Source of the DNA: Budorcas taxicolor
Taxonomy: Eukaryota; Chordata; Mammalia; Artiodactyla; Bovidae
Direction: 5' to 3'
DNA length: 64,000 nt
Assembly (NCBI RefSeq): GCF_023091745.1
Contig: NC_068935.1
Coordinates: 17,901,775-17,965,774 of the forward strand
A program made the position numbers and the translations under genes. The notes under the pieces are model-generated. The model worked only from the letters and a program-made list of their open reading frames with translations, was not told the DNA's origin and made no database searches. Below, in pieces: positions 22,690 to 32,942 of the stretch; position 1 is the stretch's first letter; every line of letters begins with the position of its first letter.

Positions 22690-23409
22690 ACAAGGCAGTC
22701 ACATACATCGCCCTAGTCAAAACATCCTTGGGATGACTGTAAGGAGCATTTGTGGAGTTTCTGAATTTGGCCAAGTAATCTGAGATGCATGTATGTGAAA
22801 TGAACACACATATATCATACATATTATTTACCTCAACAATGCCAAGTTAAAGTCATATATCACATACAGCTATGTTCCAGGTGGCACTTGACCTTTGCTG
22901 CACACATATTTTCGTAGGACAGTGCTTTGGGCCTGTTAGAGTGGCTGAGGGTTGAAACTGGCTTTTCTCTTAAAGATCGACTGCATTTCTCAGACTAGGA
23001 TTGTCATCTTCCATTCACCACTAGATGGCCCATCAACCAAATAAAAAAAATGATCCCTTCATTTGGAAAAAGCTTTATTGAACAAGTTTCCCACAATCAT
23101 TTGAGTATGGCCATCATGAATTTGAGCCATATCACAGCATACTACTATATACTTTTAAAGTATTTTTCTTTAAATTGACAATTTTTAACTTAAATATGCT
23201 TATGTTAGAAGTAAACTGGGAGATGAGGGGTAGAAAAAAGAGAGGTATATTTCAACACAATGGCCCCAGAGAGAAAGAGCTGCACCAAATATTAATGGGA
23301 AAGGATAATGGGTCTGAAGCTGATGATCCAGAACTCAAGGGACTCAGATCAATAGCAGGGAGAAGGAGGGAGCAGATGAGAAAAAAGGAATTTCAAAACT
23401 GAGAGAGAG
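22690..23409. other. Unassigned DNA
   Basis: About 700 bases of AT-rich DNA without a recognised repeat; a 75-codon plus frame at 23175-23402 has no motif. Confidence 0.45.
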
Positions 23410-23726
23410 GGGCTTTGCTGGTGGCTCAGTGGTAAAGAATTCACCTGTCAATGCAGAGGACATGGGTTTGAGCCCTGGACCAGGAGGATCCCACATGCTG
23501 CAGAGTAGCTGGGCCCGTGCACCACAGCTGCTGAGCCTGTGCTCTGGAGCTCTTGTGCCACGACTGCTGAAGCCCAAACATCCTGGAGCCTGCGTTCTGC
23601 AATAAGAGGAGTCATCACAGTGAGAAGGCAGAGCACTGCAACTAGAGTGGCCCCCACCTGCTGCAACTAGAGAAAAGCACCCAAAGCAATGAAGACCCAG
23701 CATAGCCACAAATAAAATAAATAAGG
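23410..23726 (+). mobile_element. CHR-type SINE, long form
   Basis: ggctttgctggtggctcag head, then the tandem hyphenated gagcctgtgctctggagc and actgctgaagccc blocks of the long CHR type, ending in aaataaaataaataag. Confidence 0.9.
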
Positions 23727-23740
23727 AGTGTGTATGAAAG

Positions 23741-23940
23741 AGGCTTCCCAGGTGGCACAGTCATGAAGAGTCTGCCTGCCTATGCAGGAGACACAGGAGA
23801 CTCTAGTTCGATCCCTGAGTCAGGAAGATCCCCTGCAGGAGGAAATGGCAACCCACTCCAGTATTCTTGCCTGGAGAATGGCATGGACAGTGGAGCTGTT
23901 GCAAAGAGTCAGACACTACTGAGAAACTGAGTGTACACAT
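23741..23940 (+). mobile_element. Bov-tA SINE
   Basis: ggcttcccaggtggcacag head with a small duplication around gagacacaggagactc, Bov-A body, and actactgagaaactgag end. Confidence 0.94.
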
Positions 23941-24325
23941 GTAAGAGGCAGGGAGTTATCATTTTAAAAAAACAGAGGGAAAACCAGGGCAAAAGAGGGG
24001 ATAAGGAGGCGCTGAGACAAATACAGAAAAGTTGGTATAAGAAATTTATATAAGGTGAGGCTGCTGCTGAGTTTGGCAAGCCAGCGCCAAAAGAAAGGTG
24101 GAGCCTAAGGAAGAGGCCTGGGGATGGACGCTGAGGAGTACAAGGAGGGGTACCTGACACTGGGCTGCCTAGCCAGTTTCCATCCCTTCCTCTTGCCTTT
24201 GGGAGAACATTGGGAAACACTGTTCAGTAACCAAGCCCCAAATTGTGGCCCAACAAACCACAAACTTGCAAATGCCTTACCTACATGTATGTTTGGAAAT
24301 GCAGAATTGTTTGGATTTTAGAAAA
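23941..24325. other. Unassigned DNA
   Basis: No repeat or gene recognised. Confidence 0.4.
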
Positions 24326-24594
24326 GGTATGGCACCCCACTCCAGTTCTCTTGCCTGGAAAACCCCATGGACAGAGGAGCCTGGTGGGCTGCAGTCCATG
24401 GGGTCGCCAAGAGTCGGACATGACTGAGCGACTTCACTTTCACTTTTCACTTTCATGCATTGGAGAAGGAAATGGCAACCCACTCCAGTGTTCTTACCTG
24501 GAGAATCCCAGGGATGGGGGAGCCTGCTGGGCTGCCGGCTATGGGGTCGCACAGAGTCAGACACAACTGAAGCGACCTAGCAGCAGCAGCAGCA
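24326..24594 (+). mobile_element. Bov-A2 SINE dimer
   Basis: Two Bov-A monomers with the ttcactttcacttttcac linker and an (AGC)5 tail. Confidence 0.95.
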
Positions 24595-24829
24595 TACAGT
24601 GCGTACTCAACACTAAGTAACATAACCAGTGTGGTCTGGAGCAACACCTTGTAATCAAACATATTACTATTTCTGCAGTGAAAGGCATGGTTAGTCACAG
24701 AGTGGGATAGATGGAGATTATGAAATAGCTTTAGGTCAGTCCAGGTTAGGTTTTGTGATCAGAAGAATTTTGATGCCAAACTTAAGAAAAACAAAAATCT
24801 CTTGACTTTTAGAGCCTTTTAAACTGTGC

Positions 24830-26709
24830 GAAATGGCTGTGTGGGGAGGCCTTACAAAGAGCTGTGAAAAGAACAGAGGCGAAAAGCAAAGGTGAAAAGG
24901 AAAGATATAGGCATCTGAATGCAGAGTTCCAAAGAATAGCAAGGAGAGATAAGAAAGCCTTCCTCAGAGATCAATGCAAAGAAATAGAGGAAAACAACAG
25001 AATGGGAAAGACTAGAGATCTCTTTAAGAAAATTAGAGATACCAAGGGAACATTTCATGCAAAGATGGGCTCGATAAAGGACAGAAATGGTCTCGACCTA
25101 ACAGAAGCAGAAGATATTAAGAAGAGGTGGCAAGAATATATGGAAGAACTGTACAAAAAAGATCTTCATGACCCAGATAATCACGATGGTGTGATCATTC
25201 ATCTAGAGCCAGACATCCAGGAGTGTGAAATCAAGTGGGCCTTAGAAAGCATCACTACAAACAAAGCTAGTGGAGGTGATGGAATTCCAGTTCAGCTGTT
25301 TCAAATCCTGAAAGATAATGCTGTGAAAGTGCTGCACTCAATATGCCAGCAAATTTGGAAAACTCAGCAGTGGCCACAGGACTGGAAAAGGTCAGTTTTC
25401 ATTCCAATCCCAAAGAAAGGCAATGCCAAAGAATGCTCAAACTACCGCACAATTGCACTCATCTCACACAATAGTAAAGTAATGCTCAAAATTCTCCAAG
25501 CCAGGCTTTAGCAATACGTGAACCGTGAACTCCCTGATGTTCCAGCTGGTTTTAGAAAAGGCAGAGGAACCAGAGATCAAATTGCCAACATCCACTGGAT
25601 CATGGAAAAAGCAAGATAGTTCTGCTTTATTGACTATGCCAAAGCCTTTGACTGTGTGGATCACAATCAACTGTGGAAAATTCTGAAAGAGATGGGAATA
25701 CCAGACTACCTGACCTGCCTCCTGAGAAACCTATATGTAGGTCAGGAAGCAACAGTTAGAACTGGACATGGAACAACAAACTGGTTCCAAATAGGAAAAG
25801 GAGTGTGTCAAGGCTGTATATTGTCATCCTGCTTATTTAACTTATATGCATCATGAGTAACGCTGGGCTGGAAGAAGCACAAGCTGGAATCAAGATTGCC
25901 AGGAGAAATATCAATAACCTCAGATATGCAGATGACACCATCCTTATGGCAGAAAGTGAAGAGGAACTAAAAATCCTCTTGATGAAAGTAAAAGAGGAGA
26001 GTGAAAAAGTTAGCTTAAAGCTCAACATTCAGAAAACAAAGATCATGGCATCTGGTCCCATCACTTCATGGGAAATAGATGGGGAAACAGTGGAAACAGT
26101 GTCAGACTTTATTTTGGGGGGCTCCAAAATCACTGCAGATGGTGACTGCAGCCATGAAATTAAAAGACACTTACTCCTTGGAAGGAAAGTTATGGCCAAC
26201 CTAGATAGCATATTCCAAAGCAGAGACATTACTTTGCTGACTAAGGTCCGTCTAGTCAAGGCTATGGTTTTTCCTGTGGTCATGTATGGATGTGAGAGTT
26301 GGACTGTGAAGAAGGCTGAGCGCTGAAGAATTGATGCTTTTGAACTGTGGTGTTGGAGAAGACTCTTGAGAGTCCCTTGGACTGCAAGGAGATCCAACCA
26401 GTCCATTCTGCAGGAGATCAGCCCTGGGATGTCTTTGGAAGGAATGATGCTGAGACTGGAGCTCCAGTCCTTTGGCCACCTCATGCGAAGAGTTGACTCA
26501 TTGGAAAAGACTGTGATGCTGGGAGGGATTGGGGGCAGGAGGAGAAGGGGACGGCAGAGCATGACATGGCTGGATGGCATCACGGACTTGATGGACGTGA
26601 GTCTGAGTGAACTCCGGGAGTTGGTGATGGACACGGAGGCCTGGCGTGCTACAATTCACAGGGTCACAAAGAGTTGGACACAACTGAGCGACTGAACTGA
26701 ACTGAACTG
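24830..26709 (+). mobile_element. BovB LINE, 1.9 kb
   Basis: Second-longest BovB. It starts in the linker after the endonuclease (aaatggctgtgtggggaggcc) and runs to the ACTGA tail. The 8-base flanks aactgtgc at 24822-24829 and 26710-26717 look like a TSD. Confidence 0.95.
24864..26700 (+). pseudogene. BovB ORF2 remnant (RT and C-terminus)
   Basis: Open for 215 codons from 24864, then a TAG in the ILQARL/QQY region near 25509. A deletion of about 20 bases near 25618 removes part of the EFQKN..YFCFIDYAKAFD segment. Another small deletion near 25850 alters the LYAEYIM region. A CGA-to-TGA change near 26324 cuts the C-terminus. The catalytic YADD box is preserved at 25925-25936, so the active site survives though the protein cannot. 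No endonuclease domain. Confidence 0.88.
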
Positions 26710-26929
26710 AACTGTGCAAACTGCTTATCTCTAAATTTTGAAGCTGGGTCATGGGTACCTGGGTGTTTGTCATATTAATTTATACCTTTTTATATTTCTC
26801 CTGTCAATTTGGGGAGGTGCAAAAGTAGGCTTTAATGCAAATAACATTTTAGTAAAGTAAGCCTCAAATTTTAAGAATTGGTACCATACCGCCTTTTCTC
26901 TGATGGTAGTATATTTAAATTAGACATTG

Positions 26930-27094
26930 GTGGGATTTTCCTGGTGGTCCAGTGGCTAAGATATTCCATGCTCCCAATATGGGGACCCTGTGTTCGCTTC
27001 CTGGTCAGGGAACAGGTTCTAGTCAGGAGCTAGATCCAGTTGCCACAACTAAGATCCAGGGCGGCCAAATAAATAAATAAATACTTTAAAAAAT
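26930..27094 (+). mobile_element. CHR-type SINE
   Basis: gggattttcctggtggtcc head, middle diverged, (AAAT)n tail. TSD aaattagacattg / aaattaaacattg at 26917-26929 and 27095-27107. Confidence 0.9.
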
Positions 27095-27284
27095 AAATTA
27101 AACATTGATAACATAATTGTAATCAATAGCATATTTTGCATGTCACAACAATTACCTTTTTTACTTAATATTTTGAACATTTTTTTCTATTAGTATGAAT
27201 ACATAGTCATGGCATTCTTTACATATGATACATATTAAGTAAAAGTATGCATGCTTGGCTCTCTGTTATTCATATTTTTTCTTT

Positions 27285-27352
27285 CTTTTTTTAAATTGAG
27301 GTAGAGTGGATTTATATAAGTTTCAGGTATACAATGTAGTGATTCACAATTT
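27285..27352 (-). mobile_element. L1 3' UTR tip
   Basis: aaattgaggtagagtggattt followed by tttcaggtatacaatgtag is an antisense artiodactyl L1 3' end, strongly truncated. Confidence 0.7.
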
Positions 27353-27611
27353 TTTAATGAAAGATTGATTTTTAAAACCTTTGCATCCCCTAGGCTTGTG
27401 TCTGTTCTGAGAGGACACATAACACAGTACTAGCTTCATAGCAGGCTTACTAAATACTTGTTGAATTGAATCAACTTGACCTAGCCGTCTCACACTATTG
27501 TTCATTATCCTTGCCTTAGAAAAAACAACAGATGCTCTGCTGGTTAGGGAGGTTAGTCTGGTTTTGCATACAAATAAGAAGTAAGCTGGAACAAGGACCT
27601 GCCCTAGGCAA

Positions 27612-27775
27612 AAGCCATTCATTCGTTCTTTCATACAATAATTCAACAAATACTTATTGAGGATCACTCTGAACCTAGCACTGCGGTAGAGACAGGGAAG
27701 GCATGGGGGACAACACACGAAAAGTATTTCCTCTCCATGATTGAGAAATTCATGGTCTGATGGAGGAGATGAGCT
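27612..27775 (-). mobile_element. L2 LINE 3' end
   Basis: attcattcgttctttcat repeat, then aattcaacaaatacttattg and gaaattcatggtctgatgg are antisense L2. Confidence 0.78.
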
Positions 27776-28056
27776 TCTCCCACCTTCCTGTGATTTAATG
27801 GGCTGAGTGCCACAGGAGAGGGACTGAGGGCAATGAAGTCTCCATATGCCAGGCATATGGACACCTGTGCGTGCCTGGAGATCTTAACAGAGGAGCTGGG
27901 AGTACTGCAGTCCCCACACTGCTACCATCTAAAATGGCAATCTGCTCTCTCTGCTCCCTTGAGGACTTGGGTCTTTATGAAATTAGATTTCTGAGGTTCC
28001 TAGAGCTTCCTGTCCACCCAAGAAGGAGAAGAGTGGAAGACCATGGCTAAAGACTT
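27776..28056. other. Unassigned DNA
   Basis: No repeat or gene recognised. Confidence 0.4.
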
Positions 28057-28066
28057 CCCAGTGCTT

Positions 28067-28550
28067 CAGTTCAGTTCAGTTCAGTTGCTCAGTTGTGTCC
28101 GACTCTTTGCGACCCCATGAATCGCAGCACGCCAGGCCTCCCTGTCCATCACCAACTCCCGGAGTTCACTCAGACTCACGTCCATCGAGTCCGTGATGCC
28201 ATCCAGCCATCTCATCCTCTGTTGTCCCCTTCTCCTCCTGCCCCCAATCCCTCCCAGCATCAGAGTCTTTTCCAATGAGTCAGCTCTTCGCGTGAGGTGG
28301 CCAAAGGACTGGAGTCTCAGCTTTAGCATCATTCCTTCCAAAGACGTCCCAGGGTTGATCTCCTTCAGAATGGACTGGTTGGATCTCCTTGCAGTCCAAG
28401 GGACTCTCAGGAGCCTTCTCCAACACCACAGTTCAAAAGCATCCATTCTTCGGCGCTCAGCCTTCTTCACAGTCCCACTCTCACATCCATACATGACCAC
28501 AGGAAAAACCATAGCCTTGACTAGACGGACCTTAGTCAGCAAAGTAATGT
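28067..28550 (-). mobile_element. BovB LINE 3' fragment, with TSD
   Basis: Low-divergence antisense copy ending inside ORF2 (ccttagtcagcaaagtaatg). Flanked by a perfect 10-bp TSD, cccagtgctt, at 28057-28066 and 28551-28560. The ORF2 C-terminal frame is open over its whole length, consistent with a recent insertion. Confidence 0.96.
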
Positions 28551-28560
28551 CCCAGTGCTT

Positions 28561-28860
28561 ACAGAGTATCATTTTAGATGACCCCTCGGGCTATTTACCA
28601 TGGTCTCCAGGATGATATTCTAAAACAGTCCCTGATCTGACAGCCCCTGCTCCAGACGGTCCCGCTCTAATAATTCCCATGAGAAAATGCCCTCATAACT
28701 CTACATTCGTCAGAAAACACTTCCTGAAGCCCAGAGGCTGCAGAAGTTCTCCAGTGACTGAGGATCTTGGTTTCTGTCTTCCTTGATCTTAGCCAAACTC
28801 AGCTCAGCCCGGGTCTACACTGTGATGTAGGCCACCAGATTCTTACCTGAGGATAATTTA
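28561..28860. other. Unassigned DNA
   Basis: No repeat or gene recognised. Confidence 0.4.
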
Positions 28861-28861
28861 G

Positions 28862-28980
28862 AAGTTGACATATGCAGCTGTGTACCCATCTCATAGAGTT
28901 AGTGTCAGGATTAAATCAGATTATCCACATAAAGTGATTAGTACTCAAATATTAGATCTTATTATTTATTACTACTATCC
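28862..28980 (+). mobile_element. MIR SINE 3' fragment
   Basis: acccatctcatagagttag .. gtcaggattaaatcagatt .. gtactcaaatatta keeps MIR 3' order. Confidence 0.6.
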
Positions 28981-29169
28981 TGGTCAAGGAGTACTCCAGT
29001 TCCAGTAAATTCCACCCATAGATCTAGCTCTCTAAGAGGGTAACACCTGCGGTATCAAAGGTTCTGTTTGCGAAGAGGAAATGGTACTCAACTCCAAGGT
29101 CTAGAAATTCCATGATGGTACATTCATGGCTGAGAGAAGGAGGCTGGGGTGGGGATCCCCACCCCCACA

Positions 29170-29610
29170 CCATTCTAGTGACATAATTATCGTGAAGATC
29201 ACCAATGACCTCTTTCTTGGTCAATTCAATGGATCATTTTCAACCCTTATCTTCTGTGACCTCGTCTTTCGGCAGGCAACACTGGCACTGTTTAGTTTTC
29301 CTCTTTCTTTGAGGTATGGTGTTGGCTTATCTGCAACCACACCCTCCAGGTTTTCCTCTTTCTCTCTGGCCACTCCTTCTGATTCTCCTTCATAGGCACT
29401 TCTTCCTCCAGCCATCTCTTCACTGCTGATGACCATCAGGGTTCTTCCCTAGGCAAACGTCTCTTCTCACTAGGTCAATTCTCCTCAGGTAATCTTATCC
29501 ACACCCATGCTTCAGTGACCCATATGCTGATGACTCTTAAATCTCTAGCCCAGATCTCTCTTTTGAGCTCCACAATCATAGATCCAATTGCCAACTGAAC
29601 ATTTCCTCAT
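29170..29610 (+). mobile_element. L2 LINE fragment
   Basis: Blocks caccaatgacctctttc, ttttcctctttctctctggc, catatgctgatgactct and tctagcccagatctctc match L2 sense order. Confidence 0.6.
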
Positions 29611-29619
29611 GAATGCCTT

Positions 29620-30655
29620 CAGTTCAGTTCAGTCGCTCAGTCGTGTCCAACTCTTTGTGACCCCATGAATCGCAGCACGCCAGACCTCCCTGTCCATCAC
29701 CAACTCCCGGAGTTCACTCAGACTCACGTCCATCGAGTCAGTGATGCCATCCAGCCATCTCATGCTCTGCCGTCCCCTTCTCCTCCTGCCCTCAATCCCT
29801 CCCAGCATCAGAGTCTTTTCCAATGAGTCAACTCTTCGCATGAGGTGGCCAAAGTATTGGAGTTTCACCTTTAGCATCATTCCTTCCAAAGAAATCCCAG
29901 GGCTGATCTCCTTTAGAATGGACTGGTTGGATCTCCTTGCAGTCCAAGGGACTCTCAAGAGTCTTCTCCAACACCACAGTTCAAAAGCATCAATCCTTAG
30001 GTGCTCAGCTTTCTTCACAGTCCAATTTTCACATCCATATATGACCACTGGAGAAACCATAGCCTTGACTAGACAGACCTTTGTTGGCAAAGTAATGTCT
30101 CTGCTTTTGAATATGCTATCTAGGTTAGTCATAACTTTCCTTCCAAGGAGTAAGTGTCTTTTAATTTCATGGCTGCAGTCACCATCTGCAGTGATTTTGG
30201 AGCCCCCCCCCCAAAATAAAGTCTGACACTGTTTCCACTGTTTCCCCATCTATTTCCCATGAAGTAATGGAACCAGATGCCATGATCTTCGTTTTCTGAA
30301 TGTTGAGCATTAACTCAACTTTTTCACTCTCCTCTTTCACTTTCATCAAGAGGCTTTGTAGTTTCTCTTCACCTTCTGCCATAAGGGTGATGTCATCTGC
30401 ATATCTGAGGTTATTGATATTTCTCCTGGCAATCTTGATTCAAGCTTGTGCTTCTTCCAGCCAAGTGTTTCTCATGATGTATTCTGCATATAAGTTAAAT
30501 ATGCAGGATGACAATATACAGCCTTGACGTACTCCTTTTCCTATTTGGAACCAGTCTGTTGTTCCATGTCCAGTTCTAACTGTTGCTTCCTGACCTGCAT
30601 ACAGGTTTCTCAAGAGGCAGGTCAGGTGATCTGGTATGCCCATCTCTTTCACAGT
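29620..30655 (-). mobile_element. BovB LINE, 1 kb, fused at its 5' side
   Basis: Antisense BovB from the ACTGA tail to the GIPDHL region of ORF2. YADD is intact (complement of gtcatctgcat near 30391-30401). A C-run (30205-30213, c x9) adds bases and shifts the frame. At about 30655 BovB stops abruptly inside ORF2 and joins non-BovB sequence. Confidence 0.93.
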
Positions 30656-30704
30656 CTACAGAGTCAAAAAGAGTTGGACATGATCAAAGCGACCCTGTGC
30701 ACAT
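30656..30704 (+). mobile_element. Bov-tA SINE tail, about 45 bases
   Basis: acagtctacagagtcaaaaag .. agttggacatgatcaaagcg is the 3' end of a plus-strand Bov-tA, sitting exactly between the BovB and L1 parts of the chimera. Confidence 0.7.
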
Positions 30705-31692
30705 AGAGGCTAGACTTTTTTGCCTGTGGCAGCTCTGCCCCCAGAGAGAGTTGAGGGTGAATGTAGAGCAGCTGCTTGGCTTGCGGGGACCCTGGCAACT
30801 CCAAATGTGCAGGGACATGGACTGCATTCGCTGCAGGAGTTATGGTCCTATCAGAGTCTTTTTTCAAGCCTCTTGTAGCTGGTGATCAGAGGGCCTCTTT
30901 GGCCAGTTTTTCTCCACAGCTCTGCTGGTTCAGGCACTTAGAGGGTTCCCTTGCCTGGGGTCCTTCTCTGTTGTTCAATGCGTCAGGCACTTAAAGGGGC
31001 ACCCTGGGTGGGGTCCTCCTCTATAGTTCAGTGCATCAGGTGTTTGATGGGCCAGCCTCTCTCTTGTTGCTGGCATGTGGGGAGAGAGCATCTATGGTGA
31101 TGGCTCCACCCCCATGCATGACTCAACAGTATCACCTGGCTTCCATGGCTGCTTGGCTTTCCTCCACAGGCATTTCCCCCCACAATCTTTTCCCTCACCT
31201 CTCCTCGATCCATCTCTCCACAGTCAACAGCAGCCCTCACCCTGGGATCGCTCCAGACTCCCCAAACTCCAGCTCCCAGTCGCTGTGCCTTGCAGGGGAC
31301 CCTCCTCCCTGTCTGCGGTATGTATGGCTGTGGCAAGGACTGTCTGATTCTCCTCCATTTCGGCTGTCACAGATCAGCTGTTTCACTCTCAGCCTTAAAT
31401 GTTTCTCCTCTGACTCAGACAGTTGCCCTGATGTGGGGATTGGATGCCTGCTTCAGTTCCCCCACCTGCCAAGGGCAGGTCCAGTCCTACTAACACTCCT
31501 GTTTTCCCCCCTAGTTCCTTCATCCTACCGAGTTTTGCATGCTTCTATATATTCTTTTCCACTGGTCAGGTACTCCTGTCCACTCTCAGCTGGTGTTCTG
31601 CATGCACTTCTGTGTCTGCAGGTGTATTCCTGATGTATCCGTGGAGAGAGATGTACTCCGCGTCCACCTACTCCTCCGCCATCTTGTTCTCC
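30705..31692 (-). mobile_element. Bovine-type L1 5' UTR, isolated
   Basis: Antisense, GC-rich L1 5' UTR. The first transcribed bases correspond to the right end, where ccgccatcttg at 31677-31687 is the complement of the CAAGATGGC YY1-type box at the start of L1 transcripts. About 1 kb of leader is kept, with no ORF1 or ORF2. L1 5' ends are normally lost before 3' ends, so an isolated 5' UTR is odd. Identification rests on recalled consensus. Confidence 0.75.
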
Positions 31693-31737
31693 TCTCAGTT
31701 AATATTCTGTAAACACCTTTCTTACAGCTATTATCTG

Positions 31738-31800
31738 AACCTTGAGGGAGAAACTATGTCTTACTCATCTGCACATTCCCAGTGCCTGTTTGAAGGTCTA
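31738..31800 (+). mobile_element. Possible L2 fragment
   Basis: gagggagaaactatgtcttac .. cattcccagtgcctg resembles the L2 3' UTR. Short and weak. Confidence 0.35.
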
Positions 31801-31807
31801 TAGAATT

Positions 31808-32050
31808 GAAACAGGAGGGAAAGGAGTGGACAGCCTCTAAAGGAATGATATAGCCTGAGGATGTGACATAAATTGGTTAGAACCAATTACGTTCAAGGTG
31901 GTGGAAGAGGCCACTTCCAGGCGACCTTGTAGTACATTAGCATGCTAAATGACACACCCACAGGCGCCATAACAATTCTGAGGCTAACTATAAAAGGCCG
32001 AAAAGTGGGCGGTGGCCCAATCCCTGGACACCCCCTCCCTTCTTACCTAT
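31808..32050 (+). mobile_element. Truncated LTR of a ruminant ERV family
   Basis: Matches the reverse complement of the LTR at 40538-41028 through several blocks (ggttagaacc, aaatgacac, aagtgggcggtggcccaa). Only the U3-side half remains. No adjacent retroviral coding sequence. Confidence 0.75.
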
Positions 32051-32107
32051 CACTTCATCTCCGAATTCACCAGCAACAGAAGGAATGAACCAATGAGTAA
32101 ATGAATG

Positions 32108-32205
32108 TAAGTTCTAGGGAAGGCAGGGATTTTTGTCTTCTTTGTTCACTGATGTATCCCAAATGCTACATAGTCAGTGCTCAACAAGTATCTGTTGAAT
32201 GTTGC
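32108..32205 (+). mobile_element. L2 LINE 3' end
   Basis: tttgttcactgatgtatccc .. gtgctcaacaagtatctg .. ttgaatg is the L2 terminus in sense orientation. Confidence 0.75.
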
Positions 32206-32214
32206 AGAAGGTTT

Positions 32215-32650
32215 AATGAAGAAACGTATGAATACAAAGCCCACAGACCTGTAACATAAGAAAATGTGCTCCACCCCACTCGTAATAAGTATAAATTAAA
32301 ACTAAAGTTGTAAACTATTTCCTTCTTATTCAACTTGCCAAAATCCGAACACTTGACAACACTCCACTGAAAAGCAGTAGAGAAATGAACACTCTCATGC
32401 ACTGCTGTTGGGATTACAAAATGGTCCAACCTCCAGAGAGGCCAACCGGGCAATGTCTATCAACATTTAGAAACATTTAGCCTTCTGGGGATTTATCTTA
32501 CAGGTAGACTTTCACACTTGTGAAACAACTCATGTACAGGGTTATTCCTTGTTTAGAATGGTGAAAGGTTAGAAATAGCCCAAATGTCTACAGAGAATTG
32601 GATAAATAAACTGTGGCTCATCTGTACAATGTAGTATCATGCACTTGTTT
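32215..32650 (+). mobile_element. Old L1 ORF2 3' region, part 1
   Basis: Sense L1 blocks gaaaatgtgctccacccc, gggattacaaaatggtcc, ggggatttatcttacagg and agcccaaatgtctacag. Continues at 32943 after the CHR SINE. Confidence 0.75.
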
Positions 32651-32666
32651 AAAAAGCTGATTGAGG

Positions 32667-32927
32667 GACTTCCGTGGTAGTCCAGTGGTTAAGAATTCAT
32701 CTTACAGGAAAAAAAAAGAAGAAGAAGAATTCACCTTACAATGCATGGGACACAGGTTCAATCCCTGGTTGGGGAACTAAGATCTCACGTGCTGCAGGGC
32801 AACTAAGTCCACACTCCACAACTACTAAGCCCACACACCATAACTAGAGAGAAGCCTGAGTGCCACAGTGATGACCCCACATGCCATAACTAAGACCCCA
32901 TGCAGCCAAATAAATAAATATTCTTTT
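32667..32927 (+). mobile_element. CHR-type SINE with internal A-rich insertion
   Basis: Long CHR SINE inserted in L1, with TSD of about 15 bases (aaaaagctgattgagg at 32651-32666, aaaagatgattgagg ending near 32942). Inside it an A/G-rich block (32707-32724) is bounded by a 16-base repeat, aagaattcatcttaca / aagaattcaccttaca (32691-32706, 32725-32740). Confidence 0.9.
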
Positions 32928-32942
32928 AAAAGATGATTGAGG

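Noticed and set aside
29741..30226. 161-codon plus-strand ORF
   Set aside because: Antisense of BovB ORF2 C-terminus; near-identical frames occur at 28193, 26029 (other strand) and 60329.
31988..31998. TATA box (actataaaagg) as a host promoter
   Set aside because: It lies inside the truncated LTR at a site where the sister LTR has no TATA; probably chance.
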